Source of the DNA: Candidatus Bathyarchaeota archaeon
Lineage (GTDB): Archaea; Thermoproteota; Bathyarchaeia; Bathyarchaeales; Bathyarchaeaceae
Direction of reading: 5' to 3'
DNA length: 22,143 nucleotides
Assembly (NCBI GenBank): GCA_020344435.1
Contig: CP070826.1
Coordinates: forward strand, 797,030-819,172
Within the stretch, counting starts at the first letter, position 1; every line of letters starts with the position of its first letter. Of the stretch, positions 1 to 6,630 are shown in pieces. The notes beneath the pieces are model-generated. The model saw nothing but the letters and a program-made list of their open reading frames with translations. It was not told the origin of the DNA and ran no database searches. A program made the position numbers and the translations under genes.

Positions 1-1264
1 GTTCAGCGAGGATGTAGCTCTCCATTAGATAGTCACGTTCGTCTTCGGTTTTGGCGATGAGTAGAGCTTCTCCAATTCTGTCGTAGCGGGGTCTTCCAGC
101 TCTTCCAGCCATCTGTTTGTACTCTAACACTCTTATAGGGTAGTAGCCATATCCTGGTTCGTATCGTCTGTAGCTGTCGATGACAACCATCCTCGCCGGC
201 AGGTTCACGCCAAAGGCGAGGGTTGGTGTCGCTGTGAGTATCTTGAGTTTTCCAGCTCTGAAGGCATCCTCGATTATTCCTCTGTGGCTGCCGCCAAGCC
301 CCGCGTGATGAAAGGCTGCTCCACGATGGACAAGATTCGCCAGCGTCTCGCTTATCCGAGTTCTTTCACCCGTTGTGAGGATATTATCGGCGATTTGCTT
401 CAGAGAACGTTTCAGAGGCTTGGACAGGAAGTCTTTGAGGCTTGATGCGGCTTTCTTAGCCAGACCTACTGACTGTCTCCTCGTGGAAGCAAAAACCAAC
501 GCTTGACCGCCAGCTCTTACGATATGCATTGCCAAGTTCGTAGATGCATTGCCAGTCTTCGCCTCTATCTTGAGGGCGGTCCCATCTTTGAAGTGGGCTT
601 GGTCATGAAGTAGCACGCCTTCTTTGAGCGTGATCGGTCGCCACTCGGTTTCTATAGACTTAGCGTTCAACCATTCAGCAGCCTCTTCAGCGTTCTTCAC
701 TGTAGCGCTGAGGGCCAATAACTGGGCGCTTGGGTTCATCTGCATGAGACGGGCAAGCACCACCTCCAGTGTTGGGCCACGCTCCGCATCATTAAGCAAG
801 TGCACCTCGTCGGCAATTATCAGGGAAAGATCATCCACCCAAGGTGCCCTATGCCTTAGCAACGAGTCTCCCTTTTCGTTTGTGGTGATTATGATGTCAG
901 ACTTTCTCAGCCAGGGGTCAGAGCTGTCGTAGTCTCCCGTGCTTATGCTCACGCTGATCCGTCTTCCGGTTGATTTCTTAATCTTGCTGTATTTCTTGAA
1001 CTCCTGATACTTCTCGCTGGCAAGCGCTCGTAGCGGGGTCAGGTATAGAATTTTACCATCATTTTCGATTATATGTTTTAGCGCGCATAATTCGGCAACC
1101 AGAGTCTTTCCTGAGGCTGTTGGGCTGGCCAAGACGAGGTTCCTCCCGTCTAGGGCTCCGGCTTCTATGGCTTCCTCCTGTGGCGGGTACAGCTGAGAGA
1201 TTCCGGACTTGGCTATTACCTGCTTTGCAGATTCTGGTATCGGCAGCTCTGCGACTTTCAACAT
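1..1264 (-). CDS. hel308: Hel308-type Ski2-family DNA helicase (3' end cut by window)
   Basis: The first 421 residues of a superfamily 2 DNA helicase run off the left edge of the window; this reading was translated by hand from the minus strand. Visible motifs in order are the Q-motif YPPQ (26-29), Walker A ASPTASGKT (46-54), DEVH (152-155), SAT (186-188), the HHAGL motif (319-323) and motif VI QMAGRAGRP (384-392). This set is typical of archaeal Hel308/Ski2-like 3'-5' helicases that act at stalled replication forks. The winged-helix, ratchet and C-terminal domains would lie outside the window. The ATG at 1264-1262 is 13 nt after the MCM stop, so the gene is the last visible member of the gins15-mcm-hel308 operon. 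No strong ribosome binding site is visible. A related Ski2-like RNA helicase is possible, but the replication context favours Hel308. Confidence 0.88.
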   Translation of the reverse strand, partial: MLKVAELPIPESAKQVIAKSGISQLYPPQEEAIEAGALDGRNLVLASPTASGKTLVAELCALKHIIENDGKILYLTPLRALASEKYQEFKKYSKIKKSTGRRISVSISTGDYDSSDPWLRKSDIIITTNEKGDSLLRHRAPWVDDLSLIIADEVHLLNDAERGPTLEVVLARLMQMNPSAQLLALSATVKNAEEAAEWLNAKSIETEWRPITLKEGVLLHDQAHFKDGTALKIEAKTGNASTNLAMHIVRAGGQALVFASTRRQSVGLAKKAASSLKDFLSKPLKRSLKQIADNILTTGERTRISETLANLVHRGAAFHHAGLGGSHRGIIEDAFRAGKLKILTATPTLAFGVNLPARMVVIDSYRRYEPGYGYYPIRVLEYKQMAGRAGRPRYDRIGEALLIAKTEDERDYLMESYILAE

Positions 1265-1277
1265 CTATGCCCTTTGG

Positions 1278-3296
1278 CTATGTCTTCTTGAGATATCCTT
1301 CCTTCGGCGAGTATATGGTCCCTTCCTTCAGCAACTGCCCTATGAACCTTTCCGCCTCAGAACCCACAATCTCATATTCGCTCTCAAGGGTCTCTAGCAG
1401 AGCGGACCTCTGCACCATTCCTGTTTCCCTTTCCATCTCAATTATTGCGCCTAAGACCGTCTGCAACTTGTCGCGGAGGCTCTTGGGCTTCCCTGTCATA
1501 ATTATATCGATATCTATCTTCTTGGAGGACGTGTCGATTCCAACCTCGCCAAGCGATCTCTTCATTATGTTGATTGACGCCTCAGCGTCTTCGGCCAATA
1601 TCTCTTGTCGATGGGCGACTCTGGCCCTGGCTTCTGCAACCCTGACGAGAGATTCAAGCTGTCGTGCAGTTATGGCTATAGGCGTTCCCTCAGTTTCGCT
1701 CGCCGAACGCATGACCAAGTAGAAGTCTTTCAGGCGGTTCATGGCCTCATCAGTCAGCGTGGGTTTCAGGTTTTTTGTGTAGCTTATGTATTTTCTTAGG
1801 AGGTCTGGTGCTATTGGGGGCTTAATTGGGGCGATTCCTGTTCTGTGCAGATCAAGTATGTGTTCGGTCATTTTTGCGTCTATCTCTTTTTCTGGTATGT
1901 CTCTCAGCACGAAGATTAGGTCGAACCTTGATAGAATAGTGATTGGGAGCGATATGTTCTCTGCGACTGTTCTGTATGGCTCGTATCTTCCGAGTGCGGG
2001 GTTAGCGGCAGCTAGGATTGCTGTTCGGGCGTTGAGTGTTGCCACGATGCCTCCTTTTGCGACGGAAACCGTGTGTTGCTCCATGGCCTCGTGTATGGCT
2101 ACTCTGTCTTCTTGTCGCATCTTATCAATCTCGTCTATACAAGCCACACCCTTATCCGCGAGAACGAGAGCTCCTGCCTCAAGGGTCATTCCGCCGCCCC
2201 GCTCGCGGAGCACTGCCGCAGTCAAGCCTGCAGCCGTAGAGCCGCGACCAGAAGTGTACAGTCCTCGTGGAGCGATCCTTGATACATATTGCAGAAGCTG
2301 GGATTTGGCAGTCCCAGGGTCTCCTATTAGTAGGAGGTTCATGTCTCCTCGTATTGTTATGTCGGGGAGCTGTTTGGGGACGCCTCCGAAGAGGAGGTAC
2401 ATAATCGATTCCTTGATGTGTTCGTAGCCGTAGATAGAGGGTGCAATTGATTGGATGACTTTGCGATGAACCCAAGGGTCTTTTGTGAGTTCGAGTATCT
2501 TCTCCTCTTCCTCAGGTGATATGATTACCGTTTCAGGTTCTTTGCTGACTACGTCGATATGATTCGCGTCGAGATGCATCCTGAACACGCGTAGTTTTCC
2601 CGCCCGTTGGAATGTGGGTGCCACAGCTCTCACAACACCTACTATCGATATGATGTCACCAGGTCTAGCCAAATCAACAAGCGCCCGCCCTTCAAGCTTT
2701 ATGTTCAGCCAGCGTGGGAGCTGTCCTGGAGGGAGATCTTCAGGTCTCTCTTGAATTCGAATCTGTTGGGAGTCGATGAAATTGGACTCTTTCTGAAGGA
2801 ATTCGAAGGGACCTTTCCTTCTGCATGCCGGATCGTTGCATTGAACTGGGGTTCTCAAGAAGGGAATCGACTGGTCGATGTAGGTTACAGTTCCACATCT
2901 TCTGCATCTAAAGGCTGCCCGGGTTACCATGGGTCTTGTAGGCGTGGCGCGGATGATTATTCCTTCCACCATAACGAGTCTCCCTATGTGGATAGAACCC
3001 AGAGCCCGTAGCGATGTTGTTATAGGCAAGCCTTTGAATCGTACGTCAACTTCTTCGATTCTCTCAGCGTATTCTGGCTCTTCTATGCGCAGCTGCGCAA
3101 GAGCCGCTCGATCTGTGTGTTCGAGATATTCATCTGGTTCTTCTATTATATTCTCTGCCAGCTCCGAGTCCGTTGTGAGCACATCTTCGAAATCTACGAT
3201 CAAGGATGTGGCGCCGGCAATCGCCATTTGAGACAGTTTCTGGCGATACTTCTCAATCTTCAGGACGTCTAGAAATCGCTCCTGTGGATCCCCCAT
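1278..3296 (-). CDS. mcm: Replicative MCM helicase
   Basis: This is the hexameric replicative DNA helicase (minichromosome maintenance, AAA+), 672-673 residues, the usual length. The N-terminal domain holds a zinc site with C132, C135, C154 and C159 (counted from the TTG codon). The ATPase has Walker A GDPGTAKS (326-333), Walker B CIDEID around 387-392, sensor 1 Asn in AANPA (about 433) and the arginine-finger motif SRFD (457-460). A winged-helix region forms the C-terminus (about 600-673). The start is the ATG at 3296; a TTG directly before it at 3299 is in frame and adds one residue. The gene follows gins15 with an 11-14 nt gap and is followed by hel308, so helicase, its GINS activator and a fork-repair helicase are likely transcribed together. 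All key ATPase residues are present. Confidence 0.97.
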   Translation of the reverse strand: MGDPQERFLDVLKIEKYRQKLSQMAIAGATSLIVDFEDVLTTDSELAENIIEEPDEYLEHTDRAALAQLRIEEPEYAERIEEVDVRFKGLPITTSLRALGSIHIGRLVMVEGIIIRATPTRPMVTRAAFRCRRCGTVTYIDQSIPFLRTPVQCNDPACRRKGPFEFLQKESNFIDSQQIRIQERPEDLPPGQLPRWLNIKLEGRALVDLARPGDIISIVGVVRAVAPTFQRAGKLRVFRMHLDANHIDVVSKEPETVIISPEEEEKILELTKDPWVHRKVIQSIAPSIYGYEHIKESIMYLLFGGVPKQLPDITIRGDMNLLLIGDPGTAKSQLLQYVSRIAPRGLYTSGRGSTAAGLTAAVLRERGGGMTLEAGALVLADKGVACIDEIDKMRQEDRVAIHEAMEQHTVSVAKGGIVATLNARTAILAAANPALGRYEPYRTVAENISLPITILSRFDLIFVLRDIPEKEIDAKMTEHILDLHRTGIAPIKPPIAPDLLRKYISYTKNLKPTLTDEAMNRLKDFYLVMRSASETEGTPIAITARQLESLVRVAEARARVAHRQEILAEDAEASINIMKRSLGEVGIDTSSKKIDIDIIMTGKPKSLRDKLQTVLGAIIEMERETGMVQRSALLETLESEYEIVGSEAERFIGQLLKEGTIYSPKEGYLKKT

Positions 3297-3310
3297 CAAG
3301 ATTTCTTCTG

Positions 3311-3877
3311 TCAGGATACGCCCTCTCCTTCAAGTATTCTGCCTCTCCAACTGCTGATTGTCGTGTTCAGTTGTTCATGTAGAGCATATTCCTCTCTTGT
3401 GAGGTTGTTGAGAGTTTGGTGGGTTTGTTTTGGTGCTGAGGCTAGGGAAATTATCTTCTTCAATCTGCAGTTGATTATATCTTTGGAAAGCCTGACAGCT
3501 TTATCATAATCCTTCATCTTCTCAGGCTTTCTTACAGCTTCCTTTCTTTGGCTTGCCAGGTAGCGGCGTAGCCTTGGATAGAAGTTTTTGGACAGGGAGA
3601 TTATCTGTTTAGCTGATTGGACGCGCTCTTTCCAGTGGATTTTGTACAGCTTCACCGCATCCAAGGCTTCTTCCTCGTGAAGATGGACTATTCCTGCCTT
3701 TTCAAGTTCACGTGCTATCCAGTACATGAGTTCATATTCCCCCCCCTCCTCAAGAGGGCCCACTTTCAAGCCCGCAAGCTTGATCTCTGGGCAGTCTCTG
3801 CGTGCAGTGGTCTTGACAGGTGTGTTTTCAAACTCAGATTCTGCGTCTTCAATTGATGTTGAAGGCTCCGGCATCAT
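3311..3877 (-). CDS. gins15: GINS complex subunit, Gins15/Gins51 type
   Basis: This 188-residue protein is the archaeal Sld5/Psf1-like GINS subunit, which joins MCM and Cdc45/GAN in the replicative CMG-like helicase. The recognisable GINS core is the segment GPLEEGGEYELMYWIARELE (40-59), close to the family pattern of a Gly-rich turn followed by (L/M)xxWIAxxL and the acidic stretch after it. A second helical motif, LTREEYALHEQL (159-170), is typical of the end of the helical A domain. The protein then stops within about 18 residues, so the small beta-rich B domain usual at the C-terminus of Gins51 proteins is not evident. The start at 3877 has a GGGAG ribosome binding site 5 nt upstream; a second ATG follows directly. 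It heads the operon with mcm and hel308. The first 30 residues look disordered. Confidence 0.82.
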   Translation of the reverse strand: MMPEPSTSIEDAESEFENTPVKTTARRDCPEIKLAGLKVGPLEEGGEYELMYWIARELEKAGIVHLHEEEALDAVKLYKIHWKERVQSAKQIISLSKNFYPRLRRYLASQRKEAVRKPEKMKDYDKAVRLSKDIINCRLKKIISLASAPKQTHQTLNNLTREEYALHEQLNTTISSWRGRILEGEGVS

Positions 3878-3918
3878 TTGATCTCCCTTCTAAGAATCAT
3901 TTCATAGGTAGGAGCTGT

Positions 3919-3930
3919 GGATATAAAAGC
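3919..3930 (-). promoter_or_regulatory. TATA-like promoter of gins15-mcm-hel308
   Basis: Read on the minus strand this is GCTTTTATATCC. It lies about 48 nt before the gins15 start, which would place the transcript start near 3897 and leave a leader of about 20 nt containing the GGGAG ribosome binding site. Spacing fits an archaeal TBP/TFB promoter. It is a prediction from sequence only. Confidence 0.5.
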
Positions 3931-4088
3931 TCTAGTTAGATGAGAGTAGCTAAAACCTTGAAGACGGGGCGTTCATTTTCACATATTCAGAGTAACTTCG
4001 CCTTGAGGATAAATAGGTTGGTGCTGGTCGGAGTCGCGCAACACTTCCAACCATCTAGTATCGTACGCTCCCCTTAAACAGACAAAAA

Positions 4089-4097
4089 CCATAAATC
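4089..4097 (+). promoter_or_regulatory. TATA-like promoter of cdc6 (leaderless)
   Basis: The element CCATAAATC is centred about 27 nt before the cdc6 ATG at 4120. Archaeal transcription starts about 25 nt after the TATA box, so the mRNA would begin at or within a few bases of the start codon. No ribosome binding site precedes that ATG, which is consistent with a leaderless transcript. Confidence 0.5.
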
Positions 4098-4119
4098 TAC
4101 TGCTAAACACCCAATAACC

Positions 4120-5292
4120 ATGCATTGCTACAGCGTGTTCAGAGACGAGACAAAGTTGGACATAAACTACACGCCGCCGAAACTACTCCATAGACAAGAG
4201 CAAATAAACCTCTTAGACCAGTATCTACGCTACACGACAACAGCGCCGGGAAGGATGACCCAACGCATACTCATCACAGGAAACATAGGAACAGGAAAGA
4301 CAGCCTTAACCCAACACTTCGGAAAGACGATAACCCGAAAAGCCCAGGACAGAAATATAAACTTGGAATACGTCCATGTAAATTGCCGCCAATGCAGGGG
4401 ATCTCTCTTCTTGATCCTCCAGCAGGCCATCCAAAGATTTATTCCAACGTTCCCAAAGCGCGGATACTCGGCGGAAGAACTGCTTCAGACACTTATGCAA
4501 ATCTTGGATGAAAGAGACGCATATCTAATTCTAACACTGGACGAATTAGAAGCGCTAATCCGCAAGGAGGGATCAGACCCATTATATAACCTGACCCGCA
4601 TTCAAGAGGATCGCCCAAGAGCCCCTAAAAGACTTACACTCATCTGTGTCCTCCGTCAACCAGAACAACTTGAAGGGTTAGATCCAAGCACGAGGAGCAC
4701 TCTCCAACGGAACATAATACACCTAGCGGAATACACAGAACCCCAACTCAGAGACATTCTAAGAGATCGAGTGTCTCTCGCCTTTATGGAAGGAGCCGTC
4801 CCGGAACAGAGCTTGGATCACATATCACGGCTGGCGGCCAGAGGAGGGGATGCCCGCTACGCGATTGAACTGCTGTGGAGGGCAGGGAAATATGCAGACT
4901 CAACAGGCTTGAAGCAGGTTACATCGGAATGCATTAGAAAGGCAGCCGTAAGCGTTTATCCTACAATACGAAAGGATATCATACGTTCCTTTGGGTCTCA
5001 CCAAAAGTTGTTTCTTCTGGGTGTTGCGAGACATTTTCAGCGGACGACATCTACTTACGCATCTATGGGAGAGGCTGTGGACGCGTATGCTGTTGTGTGT
5101 GAAGAGTATGGGGAAGACCCGCGTGGACACACCCAACTTTGGAAATATGTGAAGGATCTTTCAGCTTTGGGCATAATCGAGACGCGACTCTCGGACGCTG
5201 GAAGGCGGGGAAAGACGACGTTGATTGGGTTGCCGAGAATTCCGTCTTCTGACCTGGGAGAAGTGTTGGAGGCGAGTCTGCGTGAAGATTGA
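4120..5292 (+). CDS. cdc6: Cdc6/Orc1 replication initiator ATPase
   Basis: This 390-residue AAA+ protein is the archaeal origin-binding initiator and helicase loader. Walker A is GNIGTGKT (54-61), Walker B is LILTLDE (136-142), and the sensor 2 region is RGGDARYAIELL (231-242). The C-terminal part (about 290-390) is the winged-helix DNA-binding domain. Length matches the family. It diverges from gins15-mcm-hel308 and starts a likely operon with a small winged-helix gene, whose GTG start overlaps its last codons, and moaC. Base use changes inside the gene: the 5' part of the coding strand is rich in A and C, the 3' part in G and T. Many archaea carry two or more Cdc6 paralogues; the window alone cannot tell which this is. 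Confidence 0.96.
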   Translation: MHCYSVFRDETKLDINYTPPKLLHRQEQINLLDQYLRYTTTAPGRMTQRILITGNIGTGKTALTQHFGKTITRKAQDRNINLEYVHVNCRQCRGSLFLILQQAIQRFIPTFPKRGYSAEELLQTLMQILDERDAYLILTLDELEALIRKEGSDPLYNLTRIQEDRPRAPKRLTLICVLRQPEQLEGLDPSTRSTLQRNIIHLAEYTEPQLRDILRDRVSLAFMEGAVPEQSLDHISRLAARGGDARYAIELLWRAGKYADSTGLKQVTSECIRKAAVSVYPTIRKDIIRSFGSHQKLFLLGVARHFQRTTSTYASMGEAVDAYAVVCEEYGEDPRGHTQLWKYVKDLSALGIIETRLSDAGRRGKTTLIGLPRIPSSDLGEVLEASLRED

Positions 5293-5554
5293 GGATGTCT
5301 TCTCTTCGAGAGGACGAGTGAGAATCCTGCGGATTTTGGCGGAGATTGGTGAGCTTAACATATCAGCCTTGGCCAGACGGGCTGGGCTGAACTATGGCAC
5401 CGCGAATGAGCATCTGCGGGTTTTGGAGGAGGCGGGTCTGGTCAAGCACAAAAGCTTTGGCAGAATTCGCATCTTTAGATTTAATGAGGGGGATGTGAGA
5501 ACAGCATTAGTTAGACGGCTTGTTGAGGTTTGGGAGGAAAAGGATAAGTTTTGA
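5282..5554 (+). CDS. Small winged-helix (ArsR-like) DNA-binding protein
   Basis: This 90-residue protein is almost entirely one winged helix-turn-helix. The N-terminal helix (SSRGRVRILRILAEIGELN) is followed by the turn and recognition helix (ISALARRAGLNYGTANEHLR) and a wing ending EEAGLVKHKSFGRIRIFRF, the arrangement of ArsR/MarR-like regulators. The chosen start is GTG at 5282, with a GGAGG ribosome binding site at 5268-5272, 9 nt upstream; an upstream in-frame ATG at 5225 would lie deep inside cdc6. The start overlaps the cdc6 stop by 11 nt, suggesting translational coupling, and moaC follows closely. No metal-binding cysteines are present. The target is unknown; autoregulation of the cdc6 operon is a reasonable guess only. 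Confidence 0.85.
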   Translation: MKIEDVFSSRGRVRILRILAEIGELNISALARRAGLNYGTANEHLRVLEEAGLVKHKSFGRIRIFRFNEGDVRTALVRRLVEVWEEKDKF

Positions 5555-5565
5555 TTTGCAGGTAG

Positions 5566-6021
5566 TTGGGCTTGGTGGTTTGGGTGTCCATGGTTGATGT
5601 TGGGGGAAAGCCTAGTATATTCAGGGAGGCTGTGGCTGAGGGCTTCATTAGGTTGAGAGCTGAGAGCGTAAAGCGCATTAAGGAAGATGGAGTTGAGAAG
5701 GGAGATGTTTTTGGTGTTGCGCGCGTGGGTGGGGTGTTAGCTGCCAAGAGAACTAGTGAAGTTGTCCCGTTGTGTCATCCATTGAGATTGGCGAGTGTCG
5801 ATGTGAGGCTAGAGCTTGTTGATGAGCTGAGGGTGAGGGCTGAGGTCACTGTGAGTGCTGTTGAGAAGACAGGTGTTGAGATGGAGGCTTTGGTTGGGGT
5901 TTGTGCAGCTTTGTTGACAGTCTGGGATATGGTAAAGCGATATGAGAAGGATGAGGGAGGGCAGTATCCCCTGACGAGAATCGAGGGTGTACGGGTTGTA
6001 CGTAAGATCAAGGGTGTGTAG
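5566..6021 (+). CDS. moaC: Cyclic pyranopterin monophosphate synthase MoaC
   Basis: MoaC converts the MoaA product (3',8-cyclo-7,8-dihydro-GTP) to cyclic pyranopterin monophosphate in molybdenum/tungsten cofactor synthesis. Family marks are MVDVGGKP (9-16), REAVAEGFIRL (20-30), GDVFGVARVGGVLAAKRTSE (46-65), LCHPLRL (69-75), GVEMEAL (103-109) and DMVKRYEKD (121-129). The frame opens at TTG 5566; GTG at 5575 or 5584, or ATG at 5590 (giving MVDVGG), are alternative starts, and bacterial MoaC has a similar short extension before MVDV. It lies 11 nt after the winged-helix gene, so it is probably co-transcribed with cdc6. The coding strand is unusually poor in C; in bases 5821-5880 I count 27 G and 6 C. 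No other cofactor genes are in the window. Confidence 0.95.
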   Translation: MGLVVWVSMVDVGGKPSIFREAVAEGFIRLRAESVKRIKEDGVEKGDVFGVARVGGVLAAKRTSEVVPLCHPLRLASVDVRLELVDELRVRAEVTVSAVEKTGVEMEALVGVCAALLTVWDMVKRYEKDEGGQYPLTRIEGVRVVRKIKGV

Positions 6022-6037
6022 TGGGTGTGTACACGAC

Positions 6038-6066
6038 CCAATGTGCACACGCGCATGTCACATTGG
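6038..6066. terminator. Inverted repeat between convergent moaC and DUF5752 gene
   Basis: A perfect 8-bp inverted repeat, CCAATGTG (6038-6045) and CACATTGG (6059-6066), encloses a 13-nt loop. It sits between the ends of two convergent genes, so a bidirectional transcription end point is the simplest reading. There is no T-tract, so a classical intrinsic terminator is not certain. Confidence 0.35.
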
Positions 6067-6088
6067 AAAGCGCTTCATCCAGTGAGTG

Positions 6089-6412
6089 TTACTTAGTAGA
6101 TTCCTTGAGTCGTTCAGATACTATTCGGTACAGGCGATTCCGCAGGGCTTGTCCACGGAGTTTCTGATCTTTCACATTCTCTAGTTTTTTCGCTAATTTC
6201 TCATCGTTGAAAATATCTAAGACCCATTTCTGGAAGTCTCCCCGCTGAATATGAAAACTCAACGATCTCACCTTCACCTGTTTGATGCTCATCACGAAAT
6301 CTTCAAAAGAAGCAGCGCTCACGCCTGTGTAATCGCCAATATCGAGGCAGAAGTGGAAGGGCGCAATAGGCTCAGATTTCTTAGGGCGCACAGGATACAC
6401 CGCGTCACTCAT
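6089..6412 (-). CDS. DUF5752-like archaeal protein of unknown function
   Basis: This 107-residue soluble protein resembles the archaeal DUF5752 family, recalled from its pattern and not searched. Visible marks are FHFCLDIGDYTGVSAASFED (19-38), then SIKQVKVRSLSFHIQRGDF (42-60) and QKWVLDIFND (61-70), followed by a helix LAKKLENVKDQKLRGQALRN (74-93). The SFHIQRGDF-W core and the LRGxxLRNRL helix are the most characteristic parts. No catalytic motif or membrane segment is visible. The ATG at 6412 has no ribosome binding site but a TATA-like box lies about 27 nt upstream, suggesting a leaderless message. It is convergent with moaC. The role is unknown. Confidence 0.75.
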   Translation of the reverse strand: MSDAVYPVRPKKSEPIAPFHFCLDIGDYTGVSAASFEDFVMSIKQVKVRSLSFHIQRGDFQKWVLDIFNDEKLAKKLENVKDQKLRGQALRNRLYRIVSERLKESTK

Positions 6413-6434
6413 TTCGTGACTACGCTATACTGGC

Positions 6435-6443
6435 GAATATAGG
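6435..6443 (-). promoter_or_regulatory. TATA-like promoter of the DUF5752 gene
   Basis: On the minus strand this reads CCTATATTC, centred about 27 nt before the ATG at 6412. The predicted transcript start falls almost on the start codon, matching the absence of a ribosome binding site. Confidence 0.42.
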
Positions 6444-6630
6444 TTGTGAAGACGAAATCGATATCCAAGATCAGTGTATGAGTGAAAATTCGAGGACTTG
6501 GACGCTCTTCGCTGCTTGAAATGCAAGAAGAAGGATGGGTTTCTGGCGAGCTTCTCATCACTGGAAGGAAAGGGAGGCTCATTGGCCAAACACTTTCTTG
6601 GTATTTCTATGTAAGCTATGCTTGTATGTG

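Larger units (their letters stand above)
3878..4119. other. Divergent intergenic region between gins15 and cdc6; candidate origin position
   Basis: This 242-bp gap separates the gins15-mcm-hel308 operon from cdc6 and carries a promoter for each. Archaeal origins frequently sit next to cdc6/orc1 genes, so its position is suggestive. A short inverted pair GGTTGG (4016-4021) and CCAACC (4047-4052) is present, and the two ends are AT-rich. I did not find a convincing repeated ORB or mini-ORB element, so origin activity is only a positional inference. Confidence 0.3.

Noticed and set aside
624..932. Plus-strand open frame of 102 codons
   Set aside because: It lies opposite the helicase motifs of hel308 and reads as a low-complexity Ser-rich shadow.
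1120..1722. Plus-strand open frame of 200 codons opposite hel308 and mcm
   Set aside because: It is the reverse shadow of the mcm C-terminus and the start of hel308, both of which carry complete family motifs; the shadow protein has no recognisable pattern.
3878..4119. Origin-recognition boxes (ORB/mini-ORB)
   Set aside because: No two matching G-rich elements with the known archaeal pattern could be found, so only the position is reported.
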